From an uncultured Veillonella sp. (GTDB lineage: Bacteria > Bacillota > Negativicutes > Veillonellales > Veillonellaceae), in assembly GCA_900556785.1 (NCBI GenBank), contig USQK01000046.1:1-14006 (forward strand): a stretch of DNA of 14,006 nucleotides, given 5' to 3'. The translations under genes were made by a program, and so were the position numbers. Below, piece after piece: positions 1 to 5,452 of the stretch; position 1 is the first letter of the stretch; each line of letters begins with the position of its first letter. Below the pieces are notes generated by a model. It saw nothing but the letters and a program-made list of their open reading frames with translations. It did not search any database and was not told the DNA's origin.

Positions 1-14
1 CAAGGAGAAGAATC

Positions 15-704
15 ATGAGTGAACATATCTTAATTATTGAAGACGATTTGGATATCGCCAATATTGAGCGTGATTATTTGATGGTGGCAGGTTATGATGT
101 AACTATTATGACTAATGGTACTGAAGGTATTGAGGCTGCCTTAAATACTCCTGTAGACCTTATCATCCTTGATGTTATGTTGCCAGAAATGGATGGTTTT
201 GAAGTTTGCCGCCAAATTCGTGACAAGGTTCGTGTACCAATTGTTATGGTAACAGCTCGTCTCGATGATATCGATAAAATCCGTGGTCTCGGCGTAGGTG
301 CTGATGACTATATTGAAAAACCATTCTCTCCATCTGTATTGATTGCAAAAATCAAAGCTATGTTAGCACAATATAAGCGTTTAACAGAGCGTGATGCTAT
401 GGAAACCAATGCGATTCAATCTGGAGAAATCCGTCTTGATCCTAAGATGATGAAAGTTTGGGTAAACGAAAAAGAAGTTCACCTTAAAAAGAAAGAATTC
501 CAGTTATTAGAATTCTTGATGCGCAATCGTGATATTGTATTTAGTAAAGAAGAATTATATTCTCGCGTTTGGGGGCTAGATTCCTATGGTGATTATGCAA
601 CAGTAGCTGTACATATCAACCGTTTACGTGAAGAAATTGAAGATAATCCATCCGATAGTAAGCACATCATTACTGTATGGGGCGTTGGTTATAAATTTGT
701 TTGA
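15..704 (+). CDS. OmpR/PhoB-family two-component response regulator
   Basis: A 229-residue DNA-binding response regulator of normal family length. The N-terminal receiver domain (about residues 4-118) shows the acidic pocket at E9/D10/D11, the phosphoacceptor D53 in the string ILDVMLPEMDGFEVC, the switch residue T80, and K102 in the EKPF motif. After a short linker, the C-terminal winged-helix domain (about 132-229) ends with the usual recognition-helix region (VAVHINRLREEIE) and the wing sequence WGVGYKFV. The start is supported by AAGGAG about 7 bases upstream. No histidine kinase follows; if a partner is encoded nearby it must lie upstream of the window. The next plus-strand gene is an HtrA-type protease, so a secretion or envelope stress role like that of Bacillus CssR is possible, but this is inference from position only. 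The exact orthologue is not recognisable. Confidence 0.95.
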   Translation: MSEHILIIEDDLDIANIERDYLMVAGYDVTIMTNGTEGIEAALNTPVDLIILDVMLPEMDGFEVCRQIRDKVRVPIVMVTARLDDIDKIRGLGVGADDYIEKPFSPSVLIAKIKAMLAQYKRLTERDAMETNAIQSGEIRLDPKMMKVWVNEKEVHLKKKEFQLLEFLMRNRDIVFSKEELYSRVWGLDSYGDYATVAVHINRLREEIEDNPSDSKHIITVWGVGYKFV

Positions 705-764
705 TAACTGAAAAACACTTTCATATTACGCTCACATTTTTGGTGGCTGTTGATAAAATATGAG

Positions 765-793
765 TTTATAGGAAGTTATTATATAGATATAAT
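765..793 (+). promoter_or_regulatory. Possible promoter for the candidate small RNA
   Basis: A perfect TATAAT -10 box (788-793) lies 17 bases after TTTATA (765-770), which matches TTGACA at four of six positions. Initiation would fall near position 800, inside the long gap after the response regulator. The region is very AT-rich, so a chance match is possible. Confidence 0.35.
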
Positions 794-799
794 CAAAGA

Positions 800-1025
800 T
801 TTAAAAATTGTTTATATACTTCCTTTGATAGTTTAGATATTCCATGTATACTTATCTAAGTAAGGCTGACTTTTGATTCTAGATAAGAAACAACTAAACT
901 TCTCTCTCTTAATAAGTTCTCTCTCAACTTATCTACATATACTCTCTCTCAACAGTCCTTACACTCTCAAACTATATGCATAAAGGGCATTCCTAGCGAC
1001 GGCTAGTGAATGCCCTTTATGTTTT
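800..1025 (+). ncRNA. Candidate CU-rich small RNA or long 3' UTR
   Basis: This stretch lies in the 669-bp gap (705-1373) between the response regulator and htrA, and I see no convincing ORF in it. It carries mutually exclusive helices: CTTATCTA at 851-858 can pair with TAGATAAG at 880-887, while the overlapping TATCTAA (853-859) can pair with TTAGATA (833-839). A second CTTATCTA at 928-935 could also reach 880-887. Unstructured CU-rich patches follow (901-909, 918-925, 942-950, 963-968), and the element ends in a strong intrinsic terminator (979-1021). CU-rich single-stranded patches before a terminator are typical of small RNAs that pair with purine-rich ribosome binding sites. It could instead be the 3' UTR of the response regulator mRNA. 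The remainder of the gap (1026-1171) is AT-rich with nothing I can name. Confidence 0.35.
979..1021 (+). terminator. Intrinsic terminator
   Basis: A 14-bp perfect stem (CATAAAGGGCATTC and its complement) is extended by CTAG/CTAG with one bulged base, closes on the loop CGACGG, and is followed by GTTTTATAT. It ends transcription from the response regulator gene and/or the candidate small RNA, and insulates htrA. Confidence 0.85.
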
Positions 1026-1171
1026 ATATGGTACATTTTTATATAGATATATTTATATGTAATTTCTCTATAGTTGAATCGTCTTGAAATTAGCTTTGCT
1101 TTTAACATATTACAAGATACATATTATTTATAGAAATTATATTTTTATAATAGATGTAATAAATTGTTATC

Positions 1172-1200
1172 TTGCAATGTAAAGTCTTGCGTACTATAAT
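1172..1200 (+). promoter_or_regulatory. Promoter of htrA
   Basis: TTGCAA (1172-1177), a 17-base spacer and a perfect TATAAT (1195-1200). The predicted start near 1207 leaves a leader of about 167 bases. TCTTGC occurs twice here (1170-1175 and 1185-1190), and the -35 overlaps the right arm of a widely spaced inverted repeat CAAGATA/TATCTTG (1113-1119/1168-1174), which are possible regulator contacts. Confidence 0.7.
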
Positions 1201-1203
1201 AGG

Positions 1204-1242
1204 TTCATCAAAAATCGATTTTATAAAATTGATTTTGGTGAA
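1204..1242 (+). promoter_or_regulatory. Stem-loop at the 5' end of the htrA leader
   Basis: AAAATCGATTT (1211-1221) pairs with AAATTGATTTT (1226-1236) around the loop TATA, with one G-U pair. Past a single bulged A, TTCATC (1204-1209) pairs with GGTGAA (1237-1242), giving about 17 bp. It sits at the predicted transcription start, so it could stabilise the mRNA or act as an operator at the DNA level. Confidence 0.5.
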
Positions 1243-1373
1243 AGTAGATATATACTGCTACATGCTGCTATATTACATTGTTGTTACAGTGTGTATTCGA
1301 TTGCGATTGGCAGTTTATATGATAAGGAATATAACACTAAGAAATCATTAAGAGATGATATAAGGAGATATGC

Positions 1374-2468
1374 ATGAATTTTTCAAAATATAAGAAATCA
1401 ATTATTGCTTGTGTGCTAGCCCTCGGTATTGGTGTAGGTGGTGGATACTATTTTTTTGGTAATCCTGTTACACATCAAACAACTGTGAAGGAGCAAACTA
1501 AACAAACGAAACCTATTACAGATACACGTAATACATACGTAGTTCAAGCGGCAAAAGAATCTGGCCCAGCTGTAGTGGGAATTACCACTCAAGTTTTCCA
1601 AAAGGATATTTTTAACCGTACCATCTATGCTGGAGAGGGTGTAGGCTCTGGTGTATTGATTGATAATGATGGACATATCGTAACAAATAATCACGTTGTA
1701 GCTGGTGCTAAAAATGGAGAGGTTACAGTTTCCTTGTCCAATGGATCTACCGTCACAGGTACAGTTATCGGTACAGATGCCCAAACAGACTTAGCTGTTG
1801 TTAAAATCGATCCACCAAAGGATATTCAACCTATAAAAATTGGTGACTCTGATTCCTTGCAAGTAGGGGAACCGGCTATCGCCATTGGTAATCCTTTAGG
1901 CCTAGAGTTTAAAGGCTCTGTTACATCTGGTGTAATCAGTGCCTTAGCACGTACTATTGATGATCAAGGCCAACGCTTCCCCTTGATCCAAACCGATGCA
2001 GCTATCAATCCAGGTAACTCCGGTGGTGCGCTTATCAATGCGGACGGAGAGTTAATTGGTATTAATAGCTCTAAGATTTCTAAAGAAGGTGTGGAAGGTA
2101 TGGGATTTGCCATTCCTATTAATTCCGCTATGACCGTTGTAGATTCTATTATTAAAAATGGTAAGGTTGTACGCCCTTATATTGGTGTATGGGCTGTGGA
2201 TCGTCAAACCGCAGCGCGTAACAATGTAAGTTATGAAGGGGAAGGTCTTCTTATTGTCCAACTTGATGCGAATGGTCCTGCTGCAAAGGCTGGTTTAGTG
2301 GAAGGAGATACAATTGCTCAAATTGATGGCAAGAATATTAGTACATTGTTAGAATTAAAAGAGCAAATTGACGCTAAGAGCCCTGGTGATACAGTTTTGG
2401 TATCTTATACTCACAATGGCAAAATGAAGAGTACACAGCTTAAATTAGGCCAAGCAACTTCAAAATAA
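1374..2468 (+). CDS. htrA: HtrA/DegP-family trypsin-like serine protease with PDZ domain
   Basis: A 364-residue envelope protease that degrades or refolds damaged exported proteins. Residues 1-8 are basic and about 9-29 form one hydrophobic segment, which is a signal anchor or an uncleaved signal peptide. The chymotrypsin-like domain (about 55-255) has the full catalytic triad: H107 in TNNHVVAGA, D139 in TDLAVVKID and S216 in NPGNSGGALIN. A single PDZ domain follows (about 268-358), containing the typical GPAAKAGLVEGDTI stretch. One PDZ and about 360 residues match the HhoA/HtrA subtype rather than two-PDZ DegP. AAGGAG lies 7 bases before the ATG. It is monocistronic, with its own promoter at 1172-1200 and a terminator right after the gene. 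HtrA genes in Firmicutes are often controlled by two-component systems, and the response regulator upstream is a plausible but unproven candidate. Confidence 0.95.
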   Translation: MNFSKYKKSIIACVLALGIGVGGGYYFFGNPVTHQTTVKEQTKQTKPITDTRNTYVVQAAKESGPAVVGITTQVFQKDIFNRTIYAGEGVGSGVLIDNDGHIVTNNHVVAGAKNGEVTVSLSNGSTVTGTVIGTDAQTDLAVVKIDPPKDIQPIKIGDSDSLQVGEPAIAIGNPLGLEFKGSVTSGVISALARTIDDQGQRFPLIQTDAAINPGNSGGALINADGELIGINSSKISKEGVEGMGFAIPINSAMTVVDSIIKNGKVVRPYIGVWAVDRQTAARNNVSYEGEGLLIVQLDANGPAAKAGLVEGDTIAQIDGKNISTLLELKEQIDAKSPGDTVLVSYTHNGKMKSTQLKLGQATSK

Positions 2469-2509
2469 ATAGCTGATGTTAGAGTAAATAGATTATTTTA
2501 AAATCAATG

Positions 2510-2540
2510 AAAAATCCTCATCCGTTGGATGGGGATTTTT
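2510..2540 (+). terminator. Intrinsic terminator of htrA
   Basis: AAAAATCCTCATCC (2510-2523) pairs with GGATGGGGATTTTT (2527-2540) over 14 bp with one G-U pair and the loop GTT. The stem ends in a run of five T. Confidence 0.92.
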
Positions 2541-2666
2541 ATGTTGTAGCCGAAGTATGTGTGATACATATAGGGTGACAATAGTAAAATTAGAAAAAAT
2601 TAAGATAGTTTTTGTCTTATAAAAGCAGATATTATCAGTGTTTATAGGTCGTTAAAAGCGTGGATT

Positions 2667-2745
2667 TATATTTTGCAAAATATATTTTTAACAAGGTACC
2701 TTGCATTACGAGGTACCTTGTGTTATTATGTATTTGTCAGTACAT
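2667..2745 (+). promoter_or_regulatory. padR promoter with clustered palindromic operators
   Basis: The promoter is TTGCAT (2701-2706), a 17-base spacer and TATTAT (2724-2729), predicting a start near 2736 and a leader of about 70 bases. Four dyads surround it: a perfect 18-bp palindrome TATATTTTGCAAAATATA (2667-2684); CAAGGTACCTTG (2692-2703), which covers half the -35; AGGTACCT (2711-2718) inside the spacer; and ATGTA-N8-TACAT (2728-2745) over the -10 edge and start site. The two AGGTACCT boxes are centred 17 bp apart and together form an 11-bp inverted repeat, ACAAGGTACCT/AGGTACCTTGT. PadR proteins usually repress their own promoter through dyads of this kind, so autorepression is the simplest reading. 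Which dyad is the real site is not decidable from sequence. Confidence 0.65.
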
Positions 2746-2805
2746 GATAGTGACCGTAAGAGAGCTTTCACATTGGCAGGTAGGCACAACCTAAAGGGAG
2801 GAACT

Positions 2806-3135
2806 ATGCAAGTTCAATTAAAAAAAGGTGTTATGGATATGCTTGTGCTAGCATTATTAACACAAAGTGATCGCTATGGATATGAAATCGTAAGCACCAT
2901 TTCGGAGTATATTGAAATTTCGGAAGGAACTATATATCCATTATTTAATAGATTGAAAAAAGAAAAGTATGTTGAGACCTATTTGAAGGAGTCCACCACA
3001 GGACCATCTCGAAAATATTATCACATCACGGCAGACGGCCGTGCAGCATACAATCAGATGCGCCAAGAATGGGATGAATTTTCTGGTGTCATCAATATCC
3101 TGTTGAGAGGAGTCGACTATAATGGACAAAAATAG
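2806..3135 (+). CDS. PadR-family transcriptional regulator
   Basis: A 109-residue winged-helix repressor of the short PadR type. Family hallmarks are visible: the N-terminal stretch KKGVMDMLVLALL, then YGYEIVSTI, the recognition-helix segment EISEGTIYPLFNRLKKEKYV, and a wing with GPSRKYYHITADGR. The C-terminal part (about 80-105) is the helical dimerisation arm. The frame stays open upstream to 2701, but ATG 2806 is chosen because GGGAGG lies just before it and the upstream DNA is the promoter. The last 14 bases overlap the start of the DUF1700 gene, so translation of the two is probably coupled. PadR plus DUF1700 is a common Firmicute pair in which the membrane protein is thought to relay an envelope signal. 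Autoregulation is likely from the dyads at 2667-2745. The ligand is unknown. Confidence 0.93.
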   Translation: MQVQLKKGVMDMLVLALLTQSDRYGYEIVSTISEYIEISEGTIYPLFNRLKKEKYVETYLKESTTGPSRKYYHITADGRAAYNQMRQEWDEFSGVINILLRGVDYNGQK

Positions 3136-3697
3136 CTTTTTAGAAGCACTGCGCAATATATTCAAAAAGGCTCGTGTTGCTGATGTAGAAAGTATTATCG
3201 AGGTTTATGAAGAGCATTTTGCAGTGGGTTATGAAAGAGGACTTACGGATAGCGAAATCATTAAATCTTTGGGCACTCCAGAGGAAATCTATACATCTTA
3301 TGTAGATGCAGGCATTATTACAGATACATTAGGCCAAGATGGTGGTGACAGTAAATCTGTAAATATGCAAGAAATTTATGCTAGATTTGATGACTACAAA
3401 GAGCGTTTATTGCCGCAGTTACCAGGAATGGCTAAAAAAGCATCTAAAACCTTACTATCCATAGGTAGTGGTTTATCATATATTGTGGGGGTTCTTATAT
3501 TTATTATTACGCCGGCAATCCTGTATTTATTAGGTAGCTCTTGGCAACCATTCGAGAATGTAACGGCATTTCCTGCATTATCATTGGTAACTTTAGTTGC
3601 ACTTGGTGGTGTAGGTCTCTTTGGGGGCCTTACATGTATCTTTATTGGTATTGAACTTCGTGGTGTACGCGAACGTTATTTCAGCAATGTAGATTAA
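3122..3697 (+). CDS. DUF1700/HAAS-domain membrane protein, PadR partner
   Basis: A 191-residue protein. Residues 1-65 are helical and soluble and read like the HAAS (HTH-associated alpha-helical signalling) domain found in DUF1700 proteins: FLEALRNIF, then IIEVYEEHF and EIIKSLGTPEEI. A linker with a charged helix (about 82-105) leads to two hydrophobic segments, about 111-137 and 150-177, and then the basic tail LRGVRERYF. The start codon lies inside the end of padR, with AGGAG just upstream. In related operons a PadR gene and a DUF1700 gene are commonly followed by a surface DUF4097 protein. Here the third position is taken by small exported Met/His-rich proteins instead. A role in sensing the envelope and modulating PadR is inferred from context; no enzymatic motif is visible. 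Confidence 0.85.
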   Translation: MDKNSFLEALRNIFKKARVADVESIIEVYEEHFAVGYERGLTDSEIIKSLGTPEEIYTSYVDAGIITDTLGQDGGDSKSVNMQEIYARFDDYKERLLPQLPGMAKKASKTLLSIGSGLSYIVGVLIFIITPAILYLLGSSWQPFENVTAFPALSLVTLVALGGVGLFGGLTCIFIGIELRGVRERYFSNVD

Positions 3698-3706
3698 GGA
3701 GGACCT

Positions 3707-4117
3707 ATGAGACGAATTATAATTGCTGCCATTCTAACTGTAATCAGTGCTGTAGGGGTAGGTACATCCTTTGCTGTAAATGATTTACCAAATTTTGGTG
3801 AATGGATGAAAACCAATGAACAACAGTTTAGAAAACCACATAGACATGATGGTTCTAATATGCATATGGACCAACATATGATGGATGGAAATAATCAAAT
3901 GATGCCTCAAGATGGTATGGGGCCAAATAATGGTCGACATATGTACCAAAATTGTCAAAACCAAATGATACCTCAAGATGGTATGGGACGAAATAATGGT
4001 GGTCAGCATATGTATCAAAATAGTCAAATGTCTCCACAAGGCCAACCATCTCAAGGTTATCAACCTAATGGTAATGCTTCAGAACAAGCACCTAATGGTG
4101 AGACACAAGCTCAATAA
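3707..4117 (+). CDS. Exported Met/His/Gln-rich low-complexity protein, copy 1
   Basis: A 136-residue protein of unknown function. Residues 1-23 form a classical signal peptide (RR, hydrophobic core, TSFA before the cut), so the product is exported. The mature part is low in complexity, with 13 Met, 6 His and many Gln, Asn and Gly. Two near-identical units occupy residues 65-82 (MMPQDGMGPNNGRHMYQN) and 87-105. MHM and HMM clusters at 52-59 resemble Met/His ligand motifs of periplasmic copper or silver proteins. One Cys (C83) lies between the units. AAGGAGG precedes the ATG, and the gene starts 9 bases after the DUF1700 stop, so it should share the padR promoter. Metal binding or methionine-based oxidant quenching is possible, but no known family is recognised. 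The tail QPNGNASEQAP matches the tail of the next gene. Confidence 0.8.
   Translation: MRRIIIAAILTVISAVGVGTSFAVNDLPNFGEWMKTNEQQFRKPHRHDGSNMHMDQHMMDGNNQMMPQDGMGPNNGRHMYQNCQNQMIPQDGMGRNNGGQHMYQNSQMSPQGQPSQGYQPNGNASEQAPNGETQAQ
3896..4024 (+). repeat. Intragenic tandem repeat, about 66 bp, two copies
   Basis: Two copies of a coding repeat start at 3896 and 3962; both begin CAAATGAT and contain CCTCAAGATGGTATGGG. The second copy carries one extra GGT codon, so the reading frame is kept. It encodes the duplicated PQDGMGxNNG-HMYQN unit of the exported protein. Such repeats can change copy number between strains. Confidence 0.8.
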
Positions 4118-4240
4118 AATATATAAAACTATTAATATAGATTGAGCCGTATATTTTAAGATATTAATAGATATAGAGTTAGATCTATCTGAGGATATCG
4201 TTGTTTTAATCGTATTTGAATATTAGGTAAAGGTGAAAAT

Positions 4241-4681
4241 ATGAAAAAACTTTTAATTGCTACAGTATTAACCGCAGCATTTGGGATTGGCGGTGTAACA
4301 TTTGCTTCTACTAATGACGTACAAAATAATAATGAGCCAATCAAGATGAACTTGTTAGTAGAACGAAATCATGATGATGCAAACAATTTCCAAGATACAA
4401 AATGTGATATGCTACTAGAAAATCAAAATAACCAAATGCATAGACAAGATCGAATGGAGCATATGCCAATGAATCATCACGTTGATAATATGCATCGAAT
4501 AGATAACGATCAATCTATGAGACCAGAAGGTCAAAACCATCATATGAGACAACAATGTAATAATCATCAAATGCCTCCGCAAGATCAACCTGGCCAAATG
4601 CATCAAGGTGGGCAACCAAATGGTAATGCGCCTCAACCACCTGTGGAACAAGGTGCATCACAGACTACTCAAAATCAATAG
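4241..4681 (+). CDS. Exported Met/His/Gln-rich low-complexity protein, copy 2
   Basis: A 146-residue paralogue of the preceding gene. A signal peptide covers residues 1-22 (KKLL, hydrophobic core, TFA before the cut). The mature chain holds 11 Met, 10 His and many Gln and Asn, with clusters such as MEHMPMNHH (72-80), NHHMRQQC (99-106) and MHQGGQPNGNAP (120-131). It has two Cys (C55, C106). The end QGGQPNGNAPQ closely matches QGYQPNGNAS of copy 1, while the middle lacks the clear 18-19-residue repeat. AAAGGTGA precedes the ATG. The 123-base gap from copy 1 is AT-rich, with no clear terminator and only a weak promoter-like pair (TTGAGC 4142-4147, TAATAG 4165-4170), so cotranscription from the padR promoter is the default reading. 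Periplasmic metal binding is inferred from composition only. Confidence 0.78.
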   Translation: MKKLLIATVLTAAFGIGGVTFASTNDVQNNNEPIKMNLLVERNHDDANNFQDTKCDMLLENQNNQMHRQDRMEHMPMNHHVDNMHRIDNDQSMRPEGQNHHMRQQCNNHQMPPQDQPGQMHQGGQPNGNAPQPPVEQGASQTTQNQ

Positions 4682-4714
4682 TATTTCATTGATTCTTTTC
4701 TCTCACAACACTTT

Positions 4715-4788
4715 TAGAGTGCGTGGTCATGAAAGTGCATTCATGGCCACCGTAGAGCCATACACTCTACGTGATACATTCGTATCAG
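4715..4788 (+). ncRNA. Three-hairpin structured 3' region with a competing helix
   Basis: Three hairpins follow each other: A, GTGGTCATGAA/TTCATGGCCAC (4723-4733/4740-4750, one G-U); B, CGTAGAG/CTCTACG (4751-4757/4765-4771); C, TGATAC/GTATCA (4772-4777/4782-4787). TAGAGTG (4715-4721) can instead pair with CACTCTA (4763-4769), which encloses A and destroys B. CU-rich patches flank the set (4693-4704 and 4791-4800), and a strong terminator ends it. It could be the 3' UTR of the Met/His-rich gene, a small RNA released from it, or an independent RNA. I found no convincing separate promoter. Confidence 0.4.
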
Positions 4789-4823
4789 AATCTCTCTCTT
4801 ACACACAATAACTACACACAAGC

Positions 4824-4855
4824 AAAAAGAGCTCCTCAGTGAAGGAGCTCTTTTT
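4824..4855. terminator. Bidirectional intrinsic terminator
   Basis: AAAAAGAGCTCC (4824-4835) pairs with GGAGCTCTTTTT (4844-4855), plus one further T-A pair at the loop. ACACAC before and GTGTGT after can lengthen the stem past a small bulge. It serves the plus-strand padR operon and the convergent pyrFE operon. Confidence 0.92.
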
Positions 4856-4864
4856 GTGTGTATT

Positions 4865-5452
4865 TTATTTAATATGTTTAGAACCGCGTTCTGTCATAGC
4901 TACGCCATCTTTACAAAGAGGGCATTCTTCCTGTTTATATGTAGGAACTTCGAGGTTAAGCAAAGCTTGTACTTTTTCTTGCGGTACGCCAAATTCTGCT
5001 TTGCCGCCTGAACGGTTAACGAGTAGGCCTACACCAACGATTTCGCCGCCAGATTGGTTAACTACGTTAACTACTTCTTGTACGGAACCGCCAGTTGTTA
5101 CGATATCTTCTACGATAAGTACACGTGTACCAGGTTCAATTTTGAAACCGCGACGTAAAGTCATAACGCCTTTTTCGCGTTCTGTAAAGATTGCACGTGT
5201 GCCAAGTGCTTTACCCACTTCGTGAGCTAGTAAGATGCCACCAGTCATAGGGCCAATAACAAGCTCAACGTTTTGATCACGGAAGCGTTCAGCTAATTCT
5301 TTACAAAGTGCTTCTGTATATTTTGGATGTTGCAATACATTGAATTTTTCAACGTACATTGGGCTGTGGAGTCCAGATGTCAAAAGGAAGTGACCTTCTA
5401 AAATAGCTTGAGTGTCGATCAATAATTGTTTTACTTCTTGTTCTGTCATCAT
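4865..5452 (-). CDS. pyrE: Orotate phosphoribosyltransferase
   Basis: A 195-residue cytoplasmic enzyme that joins orotate and PRPP to give orotidine 5'-phosphate, the fifth step of UMP synthesis. The type I PRTase PRPP-binding motif VLIVEDIVTTGGS is at residues 111-123, with the acidic pair E115/D116. Other family landmarks are LTSGLHSPMYVEKF (24-37), the GPMTGGI loop (67-73) and the flexible loop with TEREKG (90-95). Length and the C-terminal CPLC (177-180) are compatible with the form found in clostridia and Negativicutes. The start ATG overlaps the pyrF stop codon (ATGA), showing tight translational coupling; a second in-frame ATG follows directly, so the start may be one codon later. Order pyrF-pyrE, shared promoter at 6203-6232, shared terminator at 4824-4855. 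Confidence 0.97.
   Translation of the reverse strand: MMTEQEVKQLLIDTQAILEGHFLLTSGLHSPMYVEKFNVLQHPKYTEALCKELAERFRDQNVELVIGPMTGGILLAHEVGKALGTRAIFTEREKGVMTLRRGFKIEPGTRVLIVEDIVTTGGSVQEVVNVVNQSGGEIVGVGLLVNRSGGKAEFGVPQEKVQALLNLEVPTYKQEECPLCKDGVAMTERGSKHIK

Noticed and set aside
901..968. CTCTCTC repeats as a CRISPR array or clustered repeat
   Set aside because: Units are very short, spacing is irregular, and the intervals are not spacer-like; CU-rich RNA patches are a better description.
2691..2721. ACAAGGTACCT inverted repeat as a mobile-element end or attachment site
   Set aside because: No transposase, integrase or target duplication is nearby, and the dyads align with promoter boxes.
2701..2805. 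Upstream extension of the PadR reading frame to a TTG at 2701
   Set aside because: The stretch contains the promoter and operator dyads, has no ribosome binding site, and the standard PadR N-terminus begins at ATG 2806 with GGGAGG before it.
4142..4170. Separate promoter for the second Met/His-rich gene
   Set aside because: TTGAGC and TAATAG have correct spacing but are weak in AT-rich DNA; not strong enough to call as a feature.
3785..4651. Minus-strand open frames opposite the Met/His-rich genes
   Set aside because: Repetitive His/Ile/Leu shadows of low-complexity coding sequence; the plus frames have signal peptides and ribosome binding sites.
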